Assembly (NCBI GenBank): GCA_036939755.1
Contig: JALLAZ010000577.1
Span: 1-13,874 of the forward strand
DNA: 13,874 nucleotides
Origin: Stephanodiscus triporus
Lineage: Eukaryota > Bacillariophyta > Thalassiosirophyceae > Thalassiosirales > Thalassiosiraceae
Direction of reading: 5' to 3'
Both the position numbers and the translations under genes were made by a program. The notes beneath the pieces were generated by a model. The model did no database searches. It was not told the DNA's origin and worked only from the letters and a program-made list of their open reading frames with translations. Below, one piece after another: positions 1-8,225 of this stretch; position 1 is the first letter of the stretch, and each line of letters begins with the position of its first letter.

Positions 1-490
1 TTATGTCAAGTGTGATATTTTAGCTTAATCGTTTAACAAGTGTGATATTTTAACATGTGAAAATGTAATGTGTGATATTTTCCCTGGATAAAGTCACAGG
101 TGTGGTATTCTGGCAGCCGTAAGGACGATTTCTACATTCATGGGAGAAAATAAAACAACCTTGGACGAATTGATAAGTGTGACATTACACCAGGTATCAT
201 GTCACGGGCGTGATATTCTGGCAGGTGAAAACCTACAAGTGTGACATTGTACCTGGTAAAAGTGATAAGTGAGTGCCCAAAACAAAATTTCAGCGATAGG
301 CGTGGCACTGTGGCTGCATTTTACTCACTGCAGGTATAGGACGGATGGTCAAATAAAGGTGAAAAATCCGCCTGGGAAAACTCACCTGTACAGTTTCCCC
401 GTCACACCGGCTACCTGAGATTTTGGATGGAAAAAATTACCACTGAGTAATCTGCTGGCCACAATGCTTATGCAGTGACATTTTACCTAT
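1..490. repeat. Degenerate 30/31-bp tandem repeat array (minisatellite)
   Basis: A core close to GTGTGATATTTT recurs at 10, 40, 70 and 100 (exactly 30 bp apart), then in altered form at 177, 208, 239, 269 and 300 (30-31 bp apart). The second half of the unit resembles CCTGGTAAAAGTCAC and is seen best after the copies at 70, 177, 239 and near 370. Copies become less alike to the right, and the last weak match is near 473-490. The stretch 112-176 keeps little similarity. The mix of 30- and 31-bp steps and the stop codons argue against a coding repeat. The array begins at the window edge and probably continues upstream. It is not CRISPR-like, because whole units rather than spacers diverge. Confidence 0.75.
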
Positions 491-528
491 TTTCCCTTTG
501 GATATCTTTTTAGCTTGCCATAATTTAT

Positions 529-580
529 GCACTAGCGCTAGCACTAGCACTACCCACCACCACCACCACCATCATCCACC
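529..580. repeat. Short simple repeats: hexanucleotide then CCA triplets
   Basis: Four 6-bp units of the type GCACTA (the second reads GCGCTA) span 529-552. They are followed by a run of CCA triplets at about 554-570 and a CAT/CCA-type tail. An apparent histidine-rich reading frame across this tract is a product of the triplet run. Confidence 0.8.
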
Positions 581-649
581 ATACTACATACTACACATAC
601 TGTTCGGGGCTCCAGACCAAGAGCTCCTGCCATTTATTTATTTTTTCAG

Positions 650-1011
650 AAAATTCTGGTGGGATTGCTCTCTCAGAAAATCAGGGTGGTGATATGGCAA
701 GACTGCGCAGCAAAAATCTCCTCACCTCACCAATTTTTGATATCACGCCCTCTCAACGCCTATACCAATCACCGCCAAAATTGTTAAGACCATGGGAGGA
801 TTTCTGAACCCTCCCACAATATTGTTTTATAAAATTCTGGCGGGATTGCTCTCTCAGAAAATCAGGGTGGTGATATGGCAAGACCGCACATCAAAAATCT
901 CACCTCACCAATTTTTGATATCACACCACCCTCTCAATGCCTATCCCAATCACCGCAAAAAATCGTCAAGACCATGGGAGGATTTCTGAACCCTCCCATG
1001 ATGGAATTGTT
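650..1011. repeat. Tandem duplication of a 181-bp unit
   Basis: Two adjacent copies start with AAAATTCTGG at 650 and at 831. They share long near-identical blocks, for example GGGATTGCTCTCTCAG followed by a GTGGTGATATGGCAAGA-type block, the ACCAATTTTTGATATCAC block, and GGGAGGATTTCTGAACC. They differ by scattered substitutions and short indels. Similarity ends near 1011 in the second copy. No open coding frame runs through both copies. The unit may be part of a longer satellite or of a non-autonomous mobile element. No target-site duplication or transposase was seen. Confidence 0.85.
973..1000. other. Perfect 9-bp inverted repeat in the second 181-bp unit
   Basis: CATGGGAGG at 973-981 pairs with CCTCCCATG at 992-1000 around a 10-nt loop. 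The first unit has the same structure at 793-816, but with only seven pairs because its right arm reads CCTCCCA followed by CAA. The hairpin sits near the right end of each unit and may mark an element end. Confidence 0.6.
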
Positions 1012-1017
1012 GATTTT

Positions 1018-1076
1018 GGCAATGTTAAAACACCACAAATGTCCTGGGCAATGTTTTAACATCGCCTGTTTTTTTT
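1018..1076. other. 14-bp inverted repeat followed by eight T
   Basis: GGCAATGTTAAAAC (1018-1031) is complementary to GTTTTAACATCGCC (1053-1066) with one mismatch and a 21-nt loop. T8 follows at 1069-1076. A hairpin plus T run can be a terminal structure of a non-autonomous element or the 3' end of a small RNA gene. No A/B boxes or tRNA fold were recognised upstream, so no RNA gene is called. Confidence 0.5.
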
Positions 1077-2081
1077 AGTGTGTGCCCCCTCCAAGATATT
1101 GCACACACAAAGCTAAACACCTCATTTTTGTGACAATGACGATGAAATATTGCTCCGTCTAATCGATTGCATCTCCCCCAATCCCCCCCTCACCCATAGA
1201 ATTGAATTAACAATCAACTAACAATGGCGACCAGAGAGTACGTGATGGTCAATGGTTAGTCGAGTGAGGAGTGAGGGAGGCAAGGGAGGGGGGGAAGGGG
1301 GAAGATGGCAGGGGGGGGAGGGGGAGCACGATGATGCACCGCGTGCACCACGATAAGCAACGGGGCATTCAAGGCCACCCCAAAAAACACAACAATCAAA
1401 TTATGAGGAGGATGGGACGTCAGATCATGTTGCATCGGATGGCGGGGGCAGAGGAGGAGGGGGCAGGGCCAAGGCCTAAAAGCAGGAGGCGGCATCGGTG
1501 TCAACGACTATGATGGTGGTTGAGGGAGAGGGAGGCGGGAGGGCGTAGTCGTCCAAGCGGCCAGGGAGCGCCACAGGGCAGCAGGACAAGCCAGACATCA
1601 TGACCGCGACGGATGTTTCGACCATGTCATTGCCGGTCGACACAGGTTCGGATCCACCAACACTGTTGCCAAGGATGCAAATGCGGATCCATTGGTCCCC
1701 AAGCCCGTCAACAGTGACGGGACGTTCCAAGGAACAATAATGGGATGACCAACGATGATTTTGTTGAACATGGCATCAGACGGGGGCGACGATCACCCCC
1801 ATCTTCGTCCTCATTGTCGTTAATAGTGAAGATTAAGATGTAATGTAGCCCCCATTGAATTCCTTCGTAGGCTAAATGGAATTGCTATGTGATTTTTTGT
1901 TCCCGCCATAGTTATGAACACCCCCTGACCATGGCGTCCGCCTCTCCTCGGTAGCCCTCATGACCTACTTGGAGTTGGAACCATGCCCACATACTCGAGA
2001 GCCATCTTCCCCAAGTGCATAAGAGTAATCGCCATGCTTTTGATGTCTCATCCAGTGGTCGTTTGACTTTTACAATACATT
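1077..2081. other. Intergenic stretch, no supported gene
   Basis: I see no convincing gene here. Several short frames are open on both strands. One plus-strand stretch around 1640-1740 reads rather like protein, but it has no clear start, breaks into other frames and matches no family I recognise. The left part carries a strongly G-rich plus strand, listed separately. Confidence 0.5.
1264..1328 (+). other. G-rich tract with G-quadruplex potential
   Basis: The plus strand carries many runs of three to eight G within about 65 bases, separated by one to several other bases (for example GGGAGGGGGGGAAGGGGG and then GGGGGGGGAGGGGG). Four or more G runs with short loops meet the usual sequence pattern for a G-quadruplex. 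Whether it forms in the cell is unknown. Confidence 0.55.
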
Positions 2082-2640
2082 TAACAGCGGGGGTGTGTTA
2101 TTTTGCCTAGCTTGTGCCTAGTAATGCTGTGGTAGCCCCAAAACCCCACTTCAAGATGAAAACATCATGCCCCCATATATTCTTGGCATCTTCCTCATTT
2201 ATATGAGAATTACTCAGATGCTTCTCACGTCCTATGCAAAGTATCAGATGTGATAAAAAATTTAAAAATAATAGATAAATGGGTTTTTTGTTAGCGGGGT
2301 CCGCCACCCCTGTTATGGCCCCATTGACCCACTTGGCGCCAGAATTTGGTCCCGAAACTTCGCACCCTTCTTTCAAATATATAAAAGCGATTTCTTATAC
2401 TTGAAACGATCCATTGCATGCTCTCTGACGTTTTGAAAAATGAGCCCTAGAAAGCATGTATAATGGAGCATTTTGTTAGCGGGGGGAAAATCAACGTTTG
2501 ACGCACTAGATGGGCAGGTTATGGTCATTTTTTCTGAAACTTTCAGGATATCATGTGGTGAGCTAATAGAGCATGTTTGATCACTCAGAAACAGCATTGG
2601 GGCCATTTGAAAATTTGACAAATCTTGGGCTGGAGCCCCT
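2082..2640. repeat. Diverged repeat block, unit about 180-205 bp
   Basis: The 14-mer TTTTGTTAGCGGGG occurs at 2286-2299 and again at 2471-2484, with a weaker relative (TTTAACAGCGGGGG) near 2082. Other short matches keep a similar spacing: GAAACTT at 2354 and 2536, and GTTATGG at 2312 and 2518. TTTGAAAA near 2431 and 2607 is followed in each case by a GAGCCC-CTA-type block. Similarity between the presumed units is low, so they would be old copies. No coding sequence is supported. An alternative is two unrelated insertions that share a short end motif. Confidence 0.4.
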
Positions 2641-3174
2641 AAAGATGGAGAATGGAGATCCCCGTTGTTGTCGTTGGGCGGCGGCGTGATCCTGCATCAT
2701 GTCATCTTGTCGGGTAATGCTGTACACCCTGATCGACCTCCCCCAAAACAACACCAATGGGATGGTTCTATGTCGGTCCCTTGGGTTCAGCCGTCTCCCT
2801 GGTCAGGAGAATCAGGGCGGGGCTGGCGCCCCCCATCCCCCGCCTCGCGTTGTTTGCAATCTCAATTGTGGTGATGTCAGCACGAGGGATGATGACGATG
2901 ACGGCGATCTTCATGGGGGCCGAGAAATCCTGCACACAGTCAATGCAGGCACGGGGTCGAGTCTGTGCCCTCTTACCCTGACTATGGAGGCCTGGACTGC
3001 AGACACGGGTCCCATTCAACCGTCGTGTTGCTCATCTCCTCTTCCGTGATGTGGGGCACTTCATGTCGCTTTCCCACCCTCAGTCACACTGTCCTCTTCT
3101 TGTACGGTCACGAGGCAGTGGCAGCGGCAGTCAGGCAACAATCAACTTAGGGTGATAGCAGCTAGTGGTGACGT
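2641..3174. other. Intergenic stretch, no supported gene
   Basis: Several overlapping short frames are open on both strands, including one minus-strand frame at 2768-3019, but none has a recognisable domain, a convincing start context or a clear length advantage. It may continue the degraded sequence to its right. Confidence 0.4.
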
Positions 3175-3867
3175 TTACTCCCTAGAAGGTGGCAGCAGGT
3201 GGAGGCGATCCATGGCAATCGGCGGGGATACGCCTAGTAAGGCTAAGGCCAAGGCGATCTTTGTCACGCCTTCTACCCCCTTGTCATTGCTGTCAGCTGG
3301 CAGCACCGGACAGACAGGTGAGTGGGTAGCAGCGGCAACGGCAGCAGCAGCAGCCTGAGAGTGAAGGATATGGGGTGAATGTGCCCCAGGCAAGAACCCC
3401 CTCCCGCAGCATGCTAATCCATCAAATATTGATATGTTATTTTTGATGGATGTAATGATGTGTTGCAATGTGGGGATGATGGCTTGAGGGGGTGACAGAT
3501 CATGAACCACCATGAGATCCCCAGGAGCCACATTGAAGCACACAAAACATGCATGAGACAGTCATATTATTACCATAATCCACGTAGGAACTTGTTAGCC
3601 AGAAAAAGAAGAAATGTGCATCCCGGGACACATTTTTGCATCCCGGAAAAAAGGACGTTGACAGTATATAGTGCTGGTCCGGTGGTCGACAGGAAGGGTG
3701 TGTTCCAGTTCCAGCTGTGATCCCCTATCTGTTGTGGTTGTGGTGACATGGCTGCAGGTGGTTGGGATGGGATCACCATCATCATCAACAACAACAACAA
3801 CCCTCCCCCTCCTCTTTATGGGAGTCATCACCTCCTCGTCCATCATCCTCACACAGCTGCTGTCCAA
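3175..3867 (-). pseudogene. Coding-like minus-strand tract broken by two in-frame stops
   Basis: Reading leftward from 3867, one minus-strand frame stays open to 3175 except for TAA at 3597-3595 and TGA at 3564-3562. Together that is about 230 codons. The left part has mixed, protein-like composition with hydrophobic and charged residues and two adjacent cysteines, then runs into an alanine-rich segment near 3310-3360. I do not recognise a family. The two nearby stops and the frame change to the tract on its right suggest decay. Low stop-codon frequency in this DNA leaves other frames open as well, so chance is a real alternative. Confidence 0.22.
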
Positions 3868-4462
3868 TTCCTTCTTGAATCCACCTCTTCCTCCCCCCTT
3901 TCACTTGGATGATTGATGCATGTAGGTGTAGGCATGGACAGGGTTTGATTATCGTTGACCAGTGCCATTGCCTCTTGCCCCACCTCTTGCTCTTGGATTG
4001 GATCATCATCGTCTTCATCATGCCTCCCATTCCAGCCACAACTCACCCACCTCTCTGCATCCACATACACCCACTTCTTGGGTTCATTTCTTGGCAAGTT
4101 CATTGTTGTGTGGTGTTCACCATTAGCATTAGCCGATACAGCAGAATCTTGCCAAATTATGGTGGCATTGCAAATTGCAATTGTTGTCATCACCATGTTG
4201 GTGTTCCCAACAGCCACATCATCCATCATTATGTCCAGTTGTCATCTTCAATTTGACTTCCACTGCTGTTGTGGGCTCTTTCTTGGTGGCCTATACCTCC
4301 TGAACAGGAAGGAAGTGTTCTGGTTGTGATGTGATGGAACTTATTTTCCAAGGCCTGCAGCCTCCCAGCAAACCCCTCCCATGCCATTGATGAGATGACA
4401 ATGATGTACATCATGTCAGGATAGGTGATGGTTTTTTGAGGAGGTGGGAAGGGCATGAGCAA
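3849..4462 (-). pseudogene. Two frame-shifted minus-strand coding-like tracts, possibly a decayed retroelement gag
   Basis: One tract (4462 to 4229) contains a segment with Thr-Tyr-Pro-Asp-Met, a Trp, and an Leu-Gln-Ala-Leu-Glu stretch. The next tract (4229 to 3849), in another frame, contains LPRNEPKKWVYVDAERW followed by two residues and a Cys, then an acidic run. Lys-Trp-x-x-Val-Asp followed by Arg-Trp and Cys loosely recalls the region near the zinc-binding segment of Copia-type gag proteins in diatoms, but no intact CCHC knuckle is seen. Stops separate the tracts in every frame. Order and strand agree with the broken tract to the left. The identity is a guess. Confidence 0.22.
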
Positions 4463-5126
4463 GAGTCATCATTGTATCTCCTAACTAATAAAATGCCAAT
4501 GGAAGTGGATTATCATCATCATCGCTTAGTAATGCTATTAGTAATGTTGTGATAAGTAATGCAGGAGTTGATTTTTGGACAAGGAGGGGGTTTTGCTGAA
4601 TTTGGTGAGAGTGGGGATTGATGAAGCCATTTTTTTGAGTTTGTGTGAAAAAATTCTCATCTTCAGCCCCTATGGATTGATATCTTTGCTGGAGAGAACA
4701 CAAAAAATCAGGGAGGATCCATGCCATGTACCATGCTTCTGTGCTTCCATACTTATGTGCTCCTCTGTGCTCATGTGCTTCCATTCTTCCTACCTTCTGG
4801 TTTTCACATGGCAAATTTTGTGTGTTGTGTACTTTCTCTAGTGTTTACAGACTGCTACTTATCTGGACTTAATATTTGCAAGTCCATTGACCTCAGTGAA
4901 CCATTTTTTGTTGCGTGATGTCGACAAGACTTTTCCTCCAAAGATGGTAGTATTAAAACGTAATGAAGCAACTTATTATTATTTTGTGTGTTTTGGTCAC
5001 AGGTCCTGTGTTCTGTTCATACAACCTAACAAAAATGGACCTTCAAAGTTTGAAGGTGTTGCCCGACCATGCAGATAAAGCGTTTTTCTCTTCTCCAACT
5101 ACCAGAATAGAAACAGAAATGCTACA
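4463..5126. other. Region 3' of the FAAL gene, no supported gene
   Basis: This is AT-rich sequence downstream of the FAAL stop codon, which lies on the minus strand. It should hold the 3' untranslated region of that gene at its right end. Around 4710-4800 there are small irregular repeats of the type TGTGCTTCCAT and TGTGCTC. Short frames are open on both strands, but none is supported. Confidence 0.45.
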
Positions 5127-8100
5127 TTACATAACAGTGCATCCACAGCAACCAGAGCCACCACCGCCTGCGCTAGCTCCGCCAACATGTCCTGCCCCAG
5201 AATCATCATTTGCTGCTCCAACCTTGATAATCTCGACCAGCTTCTTCAAAGTCGTTGAATCTTGAAATAGGTACGCATCAGACATCGGTTTCACTGCATA
5301 CTTTCCCTCAAGCAAACCTTTCAGTTGGGCGAGCGTGACTGAGTCCATGAGGGAGTTGAGCGGGGCTCCATCCTTGATAGCAGTTTTATCAATGTTTGCC
5401 AGTTGAGAGATTGACTCGATGAGCAGGTTTCTAATTTCTTGCTTGTCAAGCGCTCTAATTTCTGCTGGTGTCAGGTCTTTCCTTTCCTTCGAGTTTTGCT
5501 CGGATTGTGGTGTCAAATCTTTCCTTTTCTTTGAGTTTTGCTCGGATTGCTTCCCCTCCAGAAGGTCTAGAAATCCATCGAAGTCTGAGTTTGGCGCAGA
5601 TTGATTTCCCTCCTCAATCATATCGCCATTATCTGCAACATCATAGTTCGGATTGCCATTTTCCTTGCCCTTGCCTTTAACATTTTCAATGTCATCAGAT
5701 TCTGTAAAATCTTCATCTTCCTCTTCAAAGTTAAGAGAGTCTTCAACATTACCAGTTTTATATTCTTTTCGGAAAATCTCTTGTAATTGCCTCCCCAAGA
5801 ACTCCCGCTGAGTTTTACTTCTCTGAATCTTTCCGCTGGTGGTCTTAGGGATCGTCTTGTGCTTGACCAAAATAATACATGACAGCGATACACCGTGTAC
5901 TTTGAGAATTTCGGTTCGGATTGAATCAGCTATGACTTCGCATTTTTTCACTGTTGGATGAGGCATTTTCAATTCCATTGCTAGAACAATCTCATCATAA
6001 TCTCCCATAGCGTCAGATGTGCTACCACTTGAAAAAGCCGCCGAGCATCCGGGTCTTACGTGTTCTGAAGCTAGATCTTCAGCTGTAGCCTCTATGTCCT
6101 GAGGGTAATGATTCTTCCCACCGATTATGATCAAGTCTTTGATTCGTCCACAGATGTACAACTGTCCCTCGTGCATAAAACCAAGATCTCCAGATCTGAG
6201 GTATCCATCGGATTTTATCGGCGTGTATTCCAGAAATGCATGAAAGTCGTCCTTGTTTTCTACGTCGCTTTTCCCATAATACCCGACAGCTTTGGACGGG
6301 GAGTTAATCCAAATCTCGCCGACTTTACCATCTGGCAGGGGAATTCCCTTCCCTGGGTCAACAATTTGAACATCGACATTTTGAGAAGAAGGAAAGCCAC
6401 AACCAATGAATTCAAGAACATCGTCCCTATTGGTAGATTCAGTCACTTCCACTACGATTGCCTTATTTATCTCTTCCATAGCCTTTTTTATGACGGCTAT
6501 TTTGCCCTTCCCTCCAGAGCATACGAAAACCGTGTGTTCGGCCAAACCATACGTAGGATAAATGACACCGTCGGGCAAACCAAAGGGAGAGAACGCCCTT
6601 CGGAACGCCTCCATTGATACCTCCGTTACAGGCTCGGCCCCGTTCACTATATGTTTCAGGCAACTCAACTCAAGAGATTTGACCTTCTTCCCAATTTTTC
6701 TGTTTGTCATCTCCTCGGTATTGGTGTATACGTGACTGGTAGATATCGTAGCATTCATTCCATGGATATACTCATTGGGATTGAACTTGCGCGCAGTTAG
6801 GCCAAATGCGAAGTTGGGTGCCTGAAGGTGCGTCGCGCGGTATTCCGACACCGCCTCCAGCCACGCCATGGGGCGCTGCAAGAAGGCGATGGGCGACATG
6901 TACCAACCACTCCCGCCGCAGTAAATCACGCCAATGAGCGAACCGATGAGTCCCATGTCGTGGTATTGGGGCAGCCAGGACACTACCTTGGTCGCGACGG
7001 TGGCCTTCATTTCGCTGGTAATAATGTGCAGATTGTGCGCCAGGTTGGAATGCGTTAACGTAACGCCCTTGGGAGACGACGTCGATCCGGAGGTGTATTG
7101 GATGAAAGCGACCTCGTGCGGTTCCGGATAGGTCTCGACCCTCGGATAGGACCCAATCGGCGGCGGATTCGTAAGCGGCTCCCCGTCTGTCACGACCCAG
7201 ATCAACTCCTCCGGCCAGGTCGGCAGGACTTCGCCATCGCCCCCCTCTCTGTCGGTGTACAACTTCTTGATCTTGGCCACGAACGCACTCTTCATGCTTA
7301 TCAATCGCTTCGCTTGCGCGTACTGTCCATCCGTCAGCGCCACGCGGGCCCCGCACCCGCGCGCGATGCCCACGAACGCCGACACGCTGTCCTTGCGCCC
7401 GGGGTGGGGCGGGTATACGGGCACCGCGACGAGGCCCGCGCGGATGCAGGCAAGGAACGTCAGGATGAAGTGAGGCGAGCAGGGAGGGTAGACCAGCAGC
7501 ACTCGATCTCCCCTGGCCAGGGGCGGTTGGCCTTTCTGGATGGGAACGAGGCAGTCTTTTTTCTTCGGGGCCGTGCCGTCACCGGCGTCGGGAGGCAACA
7601 AGCGAGAGGCCAGGTACTCCACCGCGGAAGACAACTCTTGATACGTAATGTGAGAGGAAACGACCATTTTGCCATAATCGCCTGATTGGAGAAATGAAAT
7701 GGCGGTTTTGTCAGGGAGGAATTCTGCGTGACGACTGAGCCTCTTCAGGAGAGAATCCCAAGAATAAGATGACCAAGTTGGGATGACAACCTCTTCGGCG
7801 GCCGGGACGACGTCCTTGACTTTAGCTTCGACAGGAGACGATTCTGAGACCTTCGAATGATCGCTTTTCTTCTGAGCATGGGATACCCCATCTTTGAGTT
7901 GCACCTCCTTTTCTCCATTGGGGTATGTAATCGTGATCTCTCGCTGGCCGCTGGGGAGGACGACGGTCGACGTCGTCTTAAAGCCCGTCACATTGTCCTT
8001 GGTCATCATCTCGCGTCGCACGCGCGGCAGCGACGGCAGGTGCTTCGTGTCGACTTCCTCGGTCGTTACCTTCTCCATTGTTTCTTCGTCGATTTTGGTG

Positions 8101-8225
8101 GTGAAAACAGTGGTGATGACGGTGCGAGTGCCGTCGGCGTTCGTGATGTTGCGTATTTTCGTTTTCTTTTTCCAGGCTCCAGGTCCCCCAGAAGAAAGGG
8201 CCCCGGGATCTTTTTCGTCGACCAT
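5127..8225 (-). CDS. Fatty acyl-AMP ligase fused to an acyl carrier protein, with a possible CaaX terminus
   Basis: The protein has 1032 residues and no intron. Residues 1 to about 145 are a Thr/Val/Lys-rich extension. Residues about 155-820 form the adenylation domain: P-loop YTSGSTSSPKGV at 377-388, WLPQYHDMGLIG at 418-429 (typical of FAALs), HIVNGAEPV at 525-533, YGLAEHT at 559-565, SGDLG at 678-682, GRIKDLII from 693, and the C-terminal lysine at about 799 in TTSGKIQR. An acidic, Asn-rich linker (about 825-920) carries a duplicated 14-residue unit. A carrier domain follows at about 925-1002, with the phosphopantetheine serine at S962 in LMDSV. A Gly/Ser-rich tail ends in CCGCTVM. Known FAALs make acyl-adenylates and pass the acyl group to a carrier protein; here the carrier is in cis. 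The CTVM end fits a CaaX box, which would put the protein on membranes (inference). No PKS or NRPS lies nearby. The start was chosen as the first ATG, and the family assignment is firm. Confidence 0.93.
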   Translation of the reverse strand: MVDEKDPGALSSGGPGAWKKKTKIRNITNADGTRTVITTVFTTKIDEETMEKVTTEEVDTKHLPSLPRVRREMMTKDNVTGFKTTSTVVLPSGQREITITYPNGEKEVQLKDGVSHAQKKSDHSKVSESSPVEAKVKDVVPAAEEVVIPTWSSYSWDSLLKRLSRHAEFLPDKTAISFLQSGDYGKMVVSSHITYQELSSAVEYLASRLLPPDAGDGTAPKKKDCLVPIQKGQPPLARGDRVLLVYPPCSPHFILTFLACIRAGLVAVPVYPPHPGRKDSVSAFVGIARGCGARVALTDGQYAQAKRLISMKSAFVAKIKKLYTDREGGDGEVLPTWPEELIWVVTDGEPLTNPPPIGSYPRVETYPEPHEVAFIQYTSGSTSSPKGVTLTHSNLAHNLHIITSEMKATVATKVVSWLPQYHDMGLIGSLIGVIYCGGSGWYMSPIAFLQRPMAWLEAVSEYRATHLQAPNFAFGLTARKFNPNEYIHGMNATISTSHVYTNTEEMTNRKIGKKVKSLELSCLKHIVNGAEPVTEVSMEAFRRAFSPFGLPDGVIYPTYGLAEHTVFVCSGGKGKIAVIKKAMEEINKAIVVEVTESTNRDDVLEFIGCGFPSSQNVDVQIVDPGKGIPLPDGKVGEIWINSPSKAVGYYGKSDVENKDDFHAFLEYTPIKSDGYLRSGDLGFMHEGQLYICGRIKDLIIIGGKNHYPQDIEATAEDLASEHVRPGCSAAFSSGSTSDAMGDYDEIVLAMELKMPHPTVKKCEVIADSIRTEILKVHGVSLSCIILVKHKTIPKTTSGKIQRSKTQREFLGRQLQEIFRKEYKTGNVEDSLNFEEEDEDFTESDDIENVKGKGKENGNPNYDVADNGDMIEEGNQSAPNSDFDGFLDLLEGKQSEQNSKKRKDLTPQSEQNSKERKDLTPAEIRALDKQEIRNLLIESISQLANIDKTAIKDGAPLNSLMDSVTLAQLKGLLEGKYAVKPMSDAYLFQDSTTLKKLVEIIKVGAANDDSGAGHVGGASAGGGGSGCCGCTVM
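5466..5549 (-). repeat. 42-bp in-frame tandem duplication in the FAAL linker
   Basis: Two 42-bp units (5466-5507 and 5508-5549) encode QSEQNSKERKDLTP and QSEQNSKKRKDLTP, residues 907-920 and 893-906. They differ at four bases, all transitions, with G or C in the left unit and A or T in the right. Only one difference changes an amino acid (Lys to Glu). The duplication lengthens the flexible linker between the adenylation and carrier domains. Confidence 0.9.

Noticed and set aside
1..490. CRISPR array
   Set aside because: Entire 30/31-bp units vary together with no constant repeat and unique spacer structure, there are no cas genes, and the setting is eukaryotic.
498..692. Short frame with seven consecutive histidines
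   Set aside because: The histidines come from a CCA/CAC triplet run in repeat DNA; no domain or start context.
4485..4814. 109-codon minus-strand frame downstream of the FAAL
   Set aside because: Low-complexity ends, no recognisable domain, and other frames in the same place are equally open.
6772..7356. 194-codon minus-strand frame inside the FAAL gene, and 7098-7685 on the plus strand
   Set aside because: Both overlap the highly conserved adenylation domain in other frames, lie in its GC-rich half, and have no recognisable domain.
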